Shown: positions 44,447 to 52,967 of the stretch, in pieces | Position numbering within the stretch: the first letter of the stretch is position 1 | Layout of the letters: the number at the start of each line of letters is the position of its first letter | Origin: Verrucomicrobiales bacterium | GTDB taxonomy: Bacteria > Verrucomicrobiota > Verrucomicrobiia > Verrucomicrobiales > DEV007 | DNA: 64,000 nt | Direction: 5' to 3' | NCBI GenBank assembly: GCA_029213265.1 | Contig: JARGNG010000002.1 | Coordinates: 62,001-126,000, forward strand | Program-made: the position numbers and the translations under genes | The notes under the pieces: model-generated | What the model was told of the DNA's origin: nothing | The model's database searches: none | Seen by the model: only the letters and a program-made list of their open reading frames with translations

Positions 44447-45166
44447 TCAGGGCTTTTTGAAAAGGTAGAAACCGAAGCCCATGGTTCCTCTTCCCCACTT
44501 GAGATAAGCGGCTCTCCATCGTCTGCCGAATTCGCGGCGTTTTCCGAGTTCGACATCGTCGGGACTTTCCTCCGCTCTTTTTTCAATTCGCATGTGGTGT
44601 CGCCACTCAAAGTCATCCCATTCGTCGAGGGTGCTGGTCGTTGCGTAGAGGGGGAGAAATCCCATCTCGACCGCCAGCTCGACATTTTCCTGATGGCTTC
44701 GGTAGGTGCCGACAGGATCCCCGATGAAATCGAGGTATTCCTTTTTGGGGTCGACCGTCCAGAAACTTTCTCCGATCAAAAGAAGGCCATCCGGACGGAT
44801 GAGGCTTCCGAGGCCTTGCAGCGTTTCCCGATACGCCGGCTCCCCCATTGAATAAGCATGCGAAGAACCCATGCAGATGCCACAGTCGAAAAGTTTGGTG
44901 GCTTCGAATTTCTGAATGTCAGATTCGTGGAATTCGATCCGGTCCGAAACGGACTTCCTTTTTGCGTTGGCTTGCGCCTGCTCAAGACTTTCGGAGAGGA
45001 TATCGACTCCGACGCCTTTCGCCGGGTAGGTTTCGAGTACACGACTGAGAAACTCCCCGGTTCCACATCCTACGTCAATGACATGGGATTGATCGGATAA
45101 TTCGAGAAGGCTGATCAGGAGATTCGCCTTTTCTGAGCTGAGTGGTGAATTGAAGAGCATTTCCAT
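44447..45166 (-). CDS. class I SAM-dependent methyltransferase
   Basis: The 239-aa protein shows motif I VIDVGCGTGEFLSRVLE, the acidic loop GVDILSESLEQA, motif II/III CGICMGSSHAYS and IRPDGLLLIGESFW. It is cytoplasmic. The substrate cannot be read from sequence; it resembles small-molecule or protein methyltransferases of the UbiE/SAM_MT type. It begins 18 bp after the LysR stop, on the same strand. Confidence 0.85.
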   Translation of the reverse strand: MEMLFNSPLSSEKANLLISLLELSDQSHVIDVGCGTGEFLSRVLETYPAKGVGVDILSESLEQAQANAKRKSVSDRIEFHESDIQKFEATKLFDCGICMGSSHAYSMGEPAYRETLQGLGSLIRPDGLLLIGESFWTVDPKKEYLDFIGDPVGTYRSHQENVELAVEMGFLPLYATTSTLDEWDDFEWRHHMRIEKRAEESPDDVELGKRREFGRRWRAAYLKWGRGTMGFGFYLFKKP

Positions 45167-45184
45167 TGGAGTGTGAACCAGACC

Positions 45185-46075
45185 CTAGCAGTATTCCGAC
45201 CGCACATGCTTACGAAATGCTTTGACCCATCGACTCTGGTAGCGATAGGGATTCGAAACGAGGGCAATGGTCCTCGTTGGCGTCGGGGCGGAGAAAGATC
45301 GGTAGATCCGGTTTTTGCTGGTATCGAGATCGCTCGCCATTTTGGGGACGATGGAAACACCGTGGTTGAGAGAGACCAGTTCCTGGATCGTTGCGATCTG
45401 GCTGGTCCGTTCGATCGAAACGGGTTGCAAAGACTGGCGGCTGCAGAAACTCCGGATTTGATCAGAAAGGCAGTGCCCGGTTCCTAACATTACCATGGGA
45501 GTGGATTTTACTTCGGCGATGTGGATCTCCTTCTGCTTTTCCAGGGGATGGCCTTTGGGAAGCAGCAGGAGCAGTTCCTCTTCAAAGAGGGGTTCGGCTT
45601 TCAGATACTGAACCTCGAACGGCAGTGCGAGGATCGCCACGTCGATGTCACCATGGTTGCATTTTCGGAGCAGGTTGGCGGATGTGTCCTCCTGCACGGA
45701 TACCGTTACGTTGGCGTATTTCTTCGCATAGCTCTGCAGAATCCCAGGCAGGAAATAGGGGGCAATCGTCGGGATCGCTCCAATCCGGATTTTTCCAAAC
45801 GTATCCGATTCGGTAATTTCGGCAAAGGTGTCCTCGACGAGGGCGAGAATGGATTTGGCTCTCTCCAGGAGAAGCTTTCCTACATCAGTCAGGATCACTT
45901 CGCGGGGCTTGCGATCAAAAACGGGTTGGCCGATTTGTAGTTCGAGCTTCTGGATGGTGCGGCTGAGAGCAGACTGGGACAGCCCCAGTTCTCCGGCAGC
46001 CCGGGTGAAATTCCCAAGCCTCGCGACAACAAGAAAGGCACGGAGGTGATGAAACTCGATATCGGGGAGCATCAA
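45185..46075 (-). CDS. LysR-family transcriptional regulator
   Basis: The 296-aa protein has the LysR N-terminal helix-turn-helix: HHLRAFLVVARLGNFTRAAGELGLSQSALSRTIQKLELQIGQPVFDR. A periplasmic-binding-protein-like effector domain follows (IRIGAIPTIAPYFLPGIL, VTVSVQEDTSANLL, DVAILALPFE). Members of the CysL/OxyR-like group sense small molecules or thiol state. The first codon is ATG 46075 or 46072. Two ATTGC/GCAAT palindromes lie within 57 bp upstream and are probable autoregulatory sites. No dedicated divergent target gene is present; the upstream gene ends 76 bp away on the same strand. Confidence 0.88.
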   Translation of the reverse strand: MMLPDIEFHHLRAFLVVARLGNFTRAAGELGLSQSALSRTIQKLELQIGQPVFDRKPREVILTDVGKLLLERAKSILALVEDTFAEITESDTFGKIRIGAIPTIAPYFLPGILQSYAKKYANVTVSVQEDTSANLLRKCNHGDIDVAILALPFEVQYLKAEPLFEEELLLLLPKGHPLEKQKEIHIAEVKSTPMVMLGTGHCLSDQIRSFCSRQSLQPVSIERTSQIATIQELVSLNHGVSIVPKMASDLDTSKNRIYRSFSAPTPTRTIALVSNPYRYQSRWVKAFRKHVRSEYC

Positions 46076-46093
46076 CTATCTTAGCATGCGTCT

Positions 46094-46106
46094 ATTGCAT
46101 GGCAAT
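46094..46106. promoter_or_regulatory. LysR-type palindromic site 1 (ATTGC-ATG-GCAAT)
   Basis: A perfect five-base inverted repeat with a three-base centre, 19 bp upstream of the LysR start, in the position of a regulator activation or repression site. Confidence 0.5.
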
Positions 46107-46115
46107 TCCTGTGGT

Positions 46116-46132
46116 ATTGCTAAAATAGCAAT
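46116..46132. promoter_or_regulatory. LysR-type palindromic site 2 (ATTGCTA-AAA-TAGCAAT)
   Basis: A perfect seven-base inverted repeat sharing ATTGC/GCAAT half-sites with site 1, 41 bp upstream of the LysR start. LysR proteins bind paired interrupted palindromes, and the two sites are one to two helical turns apart. Confidence 0.55.
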
Positions 46133-46150
46133 CGAGGGCGCGCCCGGGAT

Positions 46151-48766
46151 TCACTTCAGACGAAACGATTTCGACTGAACCAGGGCGTGAACGAATTCGC
46201 TCATTCCGAAATCCTTTTTCCGTGCGGAATCGAGAATCGACTCCGCCAGGTTCAGATCGGAAAAACCGAAGGGTCGTCCCAGCCCGTATTCGATGAGATG
46301 TTCCGTGAAACCTTGCGCGAAGTCCTCTTCGCGTTCCCCTATGAGTTTCCGCATCTCTTCAAATCCGGTGAAGGGCGTTCCATCGGGGAGGGCACCCGAG
46401 CTGTCGATGGGAAACTGTTTCGTCTTTACGACTCTTCTTCCCTGATGAATCTCGACGACTTCCTTTTCGCGCCACAATCCGGCGGCGTTGAAGTGCTCGA
46501 GTCCGAATCCAAGCGGGTCGATGCGCTGATGGCACTGGGCGCACTGCGCTTCCTCGTTATGAAGTTTGAGAAGCTCCCGTCCGCTGACAGGTTTGTCGGC
46601 GTTTCGGCTCAACTGAGGAACATTGGGCGGAGCCGGGGGAGGAGGATTGTGAAGCAGCTTCCGCATCACCCAGGCACCACGCTCGACAGGCGAAGTGCGC
46701 TCGCCGTCTGATCCCATCGCGAGAATGGCTGCCATTCCGAGAAGCCCGCCCCGTGGTGAGTTCTCAGGGATCTTTACTTTCTCAAACTTCGCTCCTTCTT
46801 CGCCACCCTGAAGCCCGCCAAGGCGATAGTAATTCCGGAGGACGTCATTGACGACGAGGAAGTCCGGGTCAAGCAGATCACCAATGGGACGGTTCTTTCG
46901 AAGGACAAATTCGATGGTGTGGTAAATCTCCTCGCGGGCCGATTCTTTCACGCTTTCATCGAACTCGGGGAACTTTCGGAAGTTGTAGTTAAAAAAATCA
47001 AGGCGCTCCATGTGCAGCCACTGGTGAGTGAATCCGGTGATGAATTCGCGGGCGCGCGGATCGGCGAGCATACGTTCCGTTTGGGAGCGCAGAACATCAG
47101 GCTCTTTGAGCTTTCCTTCCATGGCGAGTGAGAGGAGCTCCGCATCAGGTGGAGAACTCCAGAGAAAGTAGGCAAGGCGAATGGCAAATTCCCGCTTGGT
47201 CAGAGGGACTCGCTTGGGCTGCGGCTTTCCACTTTCTTTCAGCCAGGGTTTTTCGACCGGCTCCGCGAGGTAAAGAAAGCCCGGGGAGGAGAGAATCACA
47301 GCCAACGGTTCTTTGATTGCTTCGAGGGGAGGGTTTCCCGCTGCAATCTGAACTTCGTAAAGTTCTGTCAGGGTCTTGAGAAAGCTGTCGGATGGTTTCC
47401 GCAGGCGAAATGCTTTCGTGGCGAATCGGGTCAGGACGTCCTCGATTGCGGCGGTATCAGGTTGATCGGGGAAGTCTTTCGGGAAAATGGCGAGATGGGA
47501 TTTCGGAGGCCATTCCTCGACAAGCGGACCTTCCCACTCGACCCAGTCGATCCAGAGGGCCGGGTCAGGCAGGGGTTTTCCTTCCGCTTTTGCCTTTGTG
47601 AAAACGTGGCGCGCAAAGTCACGATTGTTGACCTGACGCTCGCGAATCCCGTAGAGCCTCGGCGACCCTTCTGAAAGTGTGATCGGCACGTCAATGATCT
47701 GAGGCTCCTCCATGGTGCCCTTGATGTGGACGCAACCCTCCACCGCGATTTCGCCCGCCTGTGCGCCGTTGCCCGCGATGCCATATTCAAGGAAGCGTCG
47801 GGGCCAGGAAACCTTGTCGTTGATGACGGCGGCCCGGAAGCGGAGGCGGTAGTTTCCGGAGGGCGCTTTCGCAGGAATCTCGGGGTTCACGAGATAGGCG
47901 CCGTTGAACTGCGTATGGAGAACCGCTCCCGTGTTCGATTCCGGCCAGCTCAAGTAGGCTTTCAGACCCGGGGCCTGCCGCTTGTAACCACCCTCTTCAA
48001 ATTTGACCCGGTCTGCATCGATAAATCCAAACTCGGTCGGATCCTTGTCGGAAGCCCGCCATGCCTGGGCCCTGTCCCAACTTTTCTGGAGGCTCGCGAG
48101 GCGCTTCGTGGCCTGCTTTGTCGCTGCCTTCTCGGCCTCTAGTCGAACCTTCCCGGGCTTCGGTTTCGGGCCGGTTACGATGGCTTCGTTGAGAGCCGTC
48201 CCGGCCACCTTGAGGTATTGCTCGAACTGATCACTCGAGAAAAAGAGCGAGCCTCCTGCGGTATCGAATCCGCCGGGATTGGAATCATTCGGAAGATCCT
48301 CTGTGTCGACTTGCACATGGAGGAGATCCTCAATTGTATTTTTGTATTCGCGCCGGTTGAGTCGACGCATCGTGATCTCCCCTCCGGTGTCGCTCAGAAG
48401 ATCTCGCGCCACGACGAGCTTCCTGGAGAGCGCCTCGAGAAAGGCGACCTTGTCTTCCGCCGTCGGCTGCTTTTCCTCCTTCGGGGGCATCTCTCCCGAG
48501 TTGATACTGTTCAACACCTTTTGCCAGGTTTCGGCGGATTGAATTGTCCCGAGATCAAAAGGGAGATCGTAGAGGTTCAGGCTTCCCTCGTCGGTGACGT
48601 CGTCATGGCATTCCACGCAGTACTTTTCAAAGAACTCGAAATGCTTTTCCGGCATGATGGCCAACTGATCCTCGATCGCAGCGTTTTGCGCAGGGAGCAG
48701 GGGGACAAAGATGCCGGTCAGAACGGCGAAAAAAACAGGGAAGCGAAGTCGCGATGGCGATTTCAT
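46151..48766 (-). CDS. DUF1592/DUF1588-type PVC cytochrome (CxxCH) protein
   Basis: The 871-aa protein has a signal peptide ending LLPA, then C50VECHDD in the planctomycete cytochrome module, MRRLNRREYKNTIEDLLHV (DUF1587), FAIRLAYFLWSSPPDAELL (DUF1592), RGGLLGMAAILAM and C742AQCHQRIDPLGFGLEHFNAAG (DUF1588) and a DUF1585 end. It belongs to the same family as the protein at 14189-16717 but is diverged enough to be a separate paralogue. It follows its DUF1552 partner by 51 bp, with a palindromic repeat copy between them. Confidence 0.9.
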   Translation of the reverse strand: MKSPSRLRFPVFFAVLTGIFVPLLPAQNAAIEDQLAIMPEKHFEFFEKYCVECHDDVTDEGSLNLYDLPFDLGTIQSAETWQKVLNSINSGEMPPKEEKQPTAEDKVAFLEALSRKLVVARDLLSDTGGEITMRRLNRREYKNTIEDLLHVQVDTEDLPNDSNPGGFDTAGGSLFFSSDQFEQYLKVAGTALNEAIVTGPKPKPGKVRLEAEKAATKQATKRLASLQKSWDRAQAWRASDKDPTEFGFIDADRVKFEEGGYKRQAPGLKAYLSWPESNTGAVLHTQFNGAYLVNPEIPAKAPSGNYRLRFRAAVINDKVSWPRRFLEYGIAGNGAQAGEIAVEGCVHIKGTMEEPQIIDVPITLSEGSPRLYGIRERQVNNRDFARHVFTKAKAEGKPLPDPALWIDWVEWEGPLVEEWPPKSHLAIFPKDFPDQPDTAAIEDVLTRFATKAFRLRKPSDSFLKTLTELYEVQIAAGNPPLEAIKEPLAVILSSPGFLYLAEPVEKPWLKESGKPQPKRVPLTKREFAIRLAYFLWSSPPDAELLSLAMEGKLKEPDVLRSQTERMLADPRAREFITGFTHQWLHMERLDFFNYNFRKFPEFDESVKESAREEIYHTIEFVLRKNRPIGDLLDPDFLVVNDVLRNYYRLGGLQGGEEGAKFEKVKIPENSPRGGLLGMAAILAMGSDGERTSPVERGAWVMRKLLHNPPPPAPPNVPQLSRNADKPVSGRELLKLHNEEAQCAQCHQRIDPLGFGLEHFNAAGLWREKEVVEIHQGRRVVKTKQFPIDSSGALPDGTPFTGFEEMRKLIGEREEDFAQGFTEHLIEYGLGRPFGFSDLNLAESILDSARKKDFGMSEFVHALVQSKSFRLK

Positions 48767-48783
48767 AGATCGGTAGGAAACGG

Positions 48784-48814
48784 AACAGGGTTGGATCGGT
48801 GACTCAACCCTGTT
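48784..48814. repeat. palindromic repeat copy B (between DUF1552 and DUF1592 genes)
   Basis: AACAGGGTTG (48784-48793) is the exact inverse of CAACCCTGTT (48805-48814) with an 11-base loop. In the mRNA of the minus-strand operon it forms a strong hairpin 18 bp from the start of the downstream gene, so it could set the relative amounts of the two proteins. Confidence 0.75.
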
Positions 48815-48817
48815 GGA

Positions 48818-50107
48818 TCAGGAAAAGAGTTCGTCGATGACGCCACTGCTGTCTCCGTGCGAGTCGACTTCGAGTCCGACGCCCCGGAGCAGGCTGAGCC
48901 AAAGGTTGCAAAGCGGGGTCTTGGGATCGGCCATGACGAGATGACGCCCGTGTTTCACCCCTGCTCCGCCACCGGCGATGACGGTGGGACAGTTCACGAG
49001 GTGATGGACCGAATGAATGTTGCTGCCGTAGCTCAACGAAACATGATCGAACAAACTCGATCCGTCAGGCTCCTGCGTTTTCTTCAACTTGTCGATGAAG
49101 CGGGCGAGCAGTTCTGAATTCTTTTGATCCCGCATTTCGGAGACTTCCCGGCGGGCCCCCTGGTCGTAGTGACTCATGTTGTGGCCGGAAATGGTGGCAC
49201 CGAGGCTGGCAATGAAGCTGTCGACCGGCTGGCGGTAGGTGAGGACCCGTGTCGCGTCGACCTGCATCGCCGCGATCATGAGATCATGCATCAGCTTGAC
49301 CTCTTCAAATCCTTCGATATCGCCTTTGGGTTTCTTGACTGGATCCGCCGGCAGCTTTTTCGGAATGTCGAGCCACTGCTCCTCCTTGGCGATCCGGATT
49401 TCGATGTCGCGAATCGATTGGAGATACTCGTCGAGTTTGTCGACATCGTTGCTGCTGAGTCCGCGACTGACGCTTTTGGCATCTTCGAGAACGGAGTCGA
49501 GCACGCTTCGGCGTTGCTTGAGCATCGCCTGGCGTTGTTCCAGCGAGGTGTTTTCTTCGGCAAAGAGGCGGTGGAAAGCGGTCAGAGGATTGTTCAGTCC
49601 GGCGATCGGCTTGCCCTGACGGTTCCAACTGAGGGAGAGTCCCGGGCCGTGTCCGGAACCTTCCGCCTTGTTACAACCGAGCTGGACGGAGGTAAACCGG
49701 GTGTCTTTTCCGAATTCTTCCGCCGCGACCTGGTCCGCGGAAACGGTGTTGTGAAAGCTCTGTCCGGGTTCGGCGTAGCGATTCGCTCCCGTGAGATAAA
49801 ACGTGCTGCCCCAATGGGCTTCGTTGTTGAACTGGTTCGCCAGGTTCTGAATCACGGTGATGTCACCTTTGTGACGTTCAAGGGGCTTCAAGCCCGGGGA
49901 AAGCAGGTATTCGCTCCCTGTCACTTTCGGATCCGGAAACCAACTTTCCTTGGTCACACCCCATCCCATTGCCAGAAAGACCATGCGCTTCGGTGGCGTT
50001 TGCGATGCGGCAGCAGAGGCAAAACGACGGAAGCCGAAAGATTCCATCACCGGCAGAGCGATCGTGGCGGTGCTGCTGCGGAGAAAGGCGCGTCGAGAGG
50101 TTTTCAT
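48818..50107 (-). CDS. DUF1552 family exported protein
   Basis: The 429-aa protein has a twin-arginine leader (MKTSRRAFLRSSTATIALPV). Family blocks are present: KRMVFLAMGWGV, HKGDITVIQNLANQ, STFYLTGANR, SADQVAAEEFG, TSVQLGC, SVLDSVLEDAKS, and HGRHLVMADPKTPLCNLWLSLL at the end. It is the first gene of the DUF1552-DUF1592 pair here, whereas at 14-18 kb the cytochrome comes first. Function unknown. Confidence 0.9.
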   Translation of the reverse strand: MKTSRRAFLRSSTATIALPVMESFGFRRFASAAASQTPPKRMVFLAMGWGVTKESWFPDPKVTGSEYLLSPGLKPLERHKGDITVIQNLANQFNNEAHWGSTFYLTGANRYAEPGQSFHNTVSADQVAAEEFGKDTRFTSVQLGCNKAEGSGHGPGLSLSWNRQGKPIAGLNNPLTAFHRLFAEENTSLEQRQAMLKQRRSVLDSVLEDAKSVSRGLSSNDVDKLDEYLQSIRDIEIRIAKEEQWLDIPKKLPADPVKKPKGDIEGFEEVKLMHDLMIAAMQVDATRVLTYRQPVDSFIASLGATISGHNMSHYDQGARREVSEMRDQKNSELLARFIDKLKKTQEPDGSSLFDHVSLSYGSNIHSVHHLVNCPTVIAGGGAGVKHGRHLVMADPKTPLCNLWLSLLRGVGLEVDSHGDSSGVIDELFS

Positions 50108-50190
50108 AGGAGTGGGAATTCTACCTGAATTTCAGAGAATCGGAGTCCCATTTCAACTCCGGAACTGCGGGAAAGTTCTCCGGGACGGTC

Positions 50191-50898
50191 TCATTCTCCC
50201 GGTTTCTGTGTCTCCTCGATCGATTCTCCTGTAAATGGCGCGAACCGCTGCGGCAGCGGGCAGGCGATCGTCATTTCCACATTCTCGACGGGATGATGAA
50301 ACTGCAGTTCGCTGGCATGCAACATGAGCCGTGACTGTCCGATCTTCTGAGCCAGTCGCTCCATCTCTTCCACCTTCCCGTAGAGATAGTCTCCGACGAT
50401 GGGGAATCCGTCGGAGGCGAGGTGTTTTCGAATTTGATGATACCTCCCCGATTTGGGGCGGGCCGTGAGAATGGAAAACTGATCCTCCCCGATTCGGACG
50501 GTCCGTTGGCGAAAGAAGTCGGTCTGCGCCTCCCGGAAGGGCTCTCCTTCTTCCTTTTGCAGTGGACTGTGGTTGGTCCATTTCTCGGGAGATTCCCCGA
50601 TGACGACAGCGGTGTATTTCTTTTCGATCGACTGGTCAGCGAATTGCCTTCGGAGGTCCTGTTCTACGATGGGGTCGAGCGCGAAAAGTAGGACTCCGGA
50701 GGTGGGACGGTCGAGGCGATGAAGCGTCGAAACTCGCTTTCCGATCTGGTCGCGAAGCACCTTCATCGCGATCTGACTGGTCGCCTCCGGTTCCTTTCCG
50801 GGGTGAACAAGCATCCCGGCCGGTTTGTCGATCGCGACAAGCCAGGGATCCTGATGGAGAATTCGGAGATCCCCATACTGTTCTTCCGTCACCTTCAT
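50191..50898 (-). CDS. RNA pseudouridine synthase, TruC-like
   Basis: The 235-aa protein has LRILHQDPWLVAIDKPAGMLVH, the RluA-family opening, and HRLDRPTSGVLLFALD with the catalytic Asp. SGRYHQIRKHLASDGFPIVGDYLYG and RLMLHASELQFHHP complete the fold. The HRLDRPTSG form and the absence of an S4 domain fit TruC (uridine 65 of tRNA) better than RluA or RluC. It is cytoplasmic housekeeping. It diverges from the Cys-motif secreted protein across a 68-bp gap. Confidence 0.8.
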   Translation of the reverse strand: MKVTEEQYGDLRILHQDPWLVAIDKPAGMLVHPGKEPEATSQIAMKVLRDQIGKRVSTLHRLDRPTSGVLLFALDPIVEQDLRRQFADQSIEKKYTAVVIGESPEKWTNHSPLQKEEGEPFREAQTDFFRQRTVRIGEDQFSILTARPKSGRYHQIRKHLASDGFPIVGDYLYGKVEEMERLAQKIGQSRLMLHASELQFHHPVENVEMTIACPLPQRFAPFTGESIEETQKPGE

Positions 50899-50966
50899 TC
50901 TCTGCTTACCATTTCCTTACAACTTTGGGATCGAATGCCTGCAGTTTGTTTTCTACGCTCCCTGCT

Positions 50967-51608
50967 ATGAAAGTCTACTGGTTCCTGTTTCTGGTGATAC
51001 TCCTGATTTCGCCTGCCGGATTTGCCCAATCGAAGTTCGGTTATGGTCCCAATCCGGAAGAGGGATTTTATCCCGAAGCTCATCGATTTGTCTTTTTCGC
51101 AGTCCTCGAAGGTTGTTTCACGGATGGCTTGATCGAAGAAGACCTCGACTGGATTCTTTCCGCGGACGAAAATGGGGTGAGGGATGGATTTGCGAATTTC
51201 ATCATCAGTTGCCCGCTCTGTGGTCCGGCGGGGGATGCGTTTGAGCTCTATGCGGAGCGAAAGATATCGTCGAAGCAAATTATCAAGCGGTCTTCCTACC
51301 GAACCTTCGGGCCGGGGTTGGAGGACGAAGTCAAAGCGGAGCTGGCCAAAGGGGGGCAATCATTGCGGGACGCTTTGCAGAAGCTGGTGGGGAAGTGGAT
51401 TGAAGAAAGAATCAAAGCGGCCCGGTTGACGGATGCCGAGGAGGCGACGCTTCGGAAGGAACTGGCTGAGATGAGAAAAGAAGGGGAAAAGGCACTGAAG
51501 CGGATGCAGCAGGGAGGCCATGGGGATCGCCTTCGTGAACTCTACAAGGACTGGGAAACCTGCCCCACCTGTTCCGGTGCCGCCCCCATGGCGGGTGTTG
51601 AGGAGTAG
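50967..51608 (+). CDS. secreted protein with two CPxC motifs, unknown function
   Basis: The 213-aa protein has a signal peptide (MKVYWFLFLVILLISPAGFAQ). It contains CPLCGPAGDAF (about 86-96) and CPTCSGAAP (about 201-209), two CPxC pairs that could bind a metal or undergo disulfide exchange, separated by a charged, probably helical stretch (AARLTDAEEATLRKELAEMRKEGEKALKRM). I do not recognise the family. ATG 50967 is chosen by the signal peptide. It precedes the esterase gene by 47 bp. Confidence 0.65.
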   Translation: MKVYWFLFLVILLISPAGFAQSKFGYGPNPEEGFYPEAHRFVFFAVLEGCFTDGLIEEDLDWILSADENGVRDGFANFIISCPLCGPAGDAFELYAERKISSKQIIKRSSYRTFGPGLEDEVKAELAKGGQSLRDALQKLVGKWIEERIKAARLTDAEEATLRKELAEMRKEGEKALKRMQQGGHGDRLRELYKDWETCPTCSGAAPMAGVEE

Positions 51609-51655
51609 GTGATGATGTAACTGACGGGAGCGGGAGGAGTGATAGGGTGGTTCCG

Positions 51656-52960
51656 ATGACTTTGTTTTCCATTTCGAGATTCGGCCTCGCGTTTTGTTTG
51701 GCGATTTTACCAACCGCACTTTCGGCAGAGAGCCTTTGGTCCGGTGTCAGTGACGAAAGCGACATCAAAGAGATCAGGGGTTTCAGTGCAAAGCTGGAGG
51801 TTACCGACTCGGAAAAGAGTTTGGTGCTGACCGGCTTGGAGGTGTCCGACCACTCCTACCGCTGGGCTTCGATACCGGCACCGGGCGGATCGTGGGATCT
51901 GGCGAAATCGAAAGCAGTCGAATCACAAATTTCCAATGAAGGGACCGCGCCTGTCGAGGTGATGTTCTGGGCCGTCGGCACTCATGGATGGAGTGGGGTG
52001 GGAGATTTTGCGAAGCTGGCGCCGGGGGAATCGAGACGGTTTGCGTGTGCTCTTCAGGAAACCTATCCGGACGGGGCGGCGAAGGTGAACCCGGCGGAGA
52101 TGGTAAAATTGCAGCTCATGGTCCGATCGAATGCTTCGGATTTGAAGATACGAATCAACGAGTCAAAAGCGACAGGTGAAGCGATCGAGTGGGTTCGTCC
52201 CCCGGGGCGTCTGGAAGTTCCCGCGGTAGAAAAAGGAGCGCCGACCGCCGGGCGCCGGGTGCAGTATCAGGTGCCGAATGAATCTTGGCCGGGCATCTTC
52301 GGTGCGCTTTATCTTCCCCTGGATTGGGAACGGGGGAAGGTTTATCCGGTCATCGTCGAATATCCGGGGAACATCTTTTTCAATCAGAAATGCTATTCGA
52401 CAGGTCGTCCGGACCAATGCGATATGGGGTATGGAATGAGCGAAGGAAAAGGCGCGATCTGGCTGAGTCTCCCTTTCATTGATCGGGACCGGGGAATGAT
52501 CGTGGAGAACGGATTCGGGAATGCTGATGACACGATGAATCTATGCCTGGATTCGGTGGCCGATATCATTGCCCGGTATGGCGGTGATCCGGACAATCTC
52601 ATTCTGACCGGCTTCTCCCGTGGGTCGATTGCCTGCGGTTACATTGGGCTTCGCACTGATGAGATTGGTCGGCTCTGGAAGGGGATTCATGGCTGCCAGC
52701 ACTATGACGGTTCCTCATGGAAAGAGTCCAATATGTCGGACGCGGTCGAGAGAGCGAAGCGGTTCCGGGGAAAGGCGATCTACCAAACCGACAACAGTCA
52801 GGAAAAATACCAGCCGGTCGTGGACGCTACCGCTTCCGATGTGAAATGGACCTGGGATCAATCCGGGCTCGGATTTCACGCCACGGCGATGTTTTTGGAC
52901 GACCGTCCTGCCACTCTTCGTTTACGGAAGTGGTATCGGGAGTTGATCCAATCGCCCTGA
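51656..52960 (+). CDS. exported alpha/beta-hydrolase esterase
   Basis: About 434 aa. ATG 51656 begins MTLFSISRFGLAFCLAILPTALSA; an in-frame GTG at 51647 has a better-spaced GGAGGAG and cannot be excluded. Residues about 25-165 are an N-terminal beta domain. The hydrolase has YLPLDWERGKVYPVIVEYPG, nucleophile elbow GFSRGS, and the His in LGFHATAMFLDDRP, the pattern of feruloyl-esterase-like or polyhydroxybutyrate-depolymerase-like enzymes. Secretion and company of other esterases suggest ester removal from polysaccharide. It converges on the ThuA gene with seven bases between stops. Confidence 0.75.
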   Translation: MTLFSISRFGLAFCLAILPTALSAESLWSGVSDESDIKEIRGFSAKLEVTDSEKSLVLTGLEVSDHSYRWASIPAPGGSWDLAKSKAVESQISNEGTAPVEVMFWAVGTHGWSGVGDFAKLAPGESRRFACALQETYPDGAAKVNPAEMVKLQLMVRSNASDLKIRINESKATGEAIEWVRPPGRLEVPAVEKGAPTAGRRVQYQVPNESWPGIFGALYLPLDWERGKVYPVIVEYPGNIFFNQKCYSTGRPDQCDMGYGMSEGKGAIWLSLPFIDRDRGMIVENGFGNADDTMNLCLDSVADIIARYGGDPDNLILTGFSRGSIACGYIGLRTDEIGRLWKGIHGCQHYDGSSWKESNMSDAVERAKRFRGKAIYQTDNSQEKYQPVVDATASDVKWTWDQSGLGFHATAMFLDDRPATLRLRKWYRELIQSP

Positions 52961-52967
52961 CAGCAAG

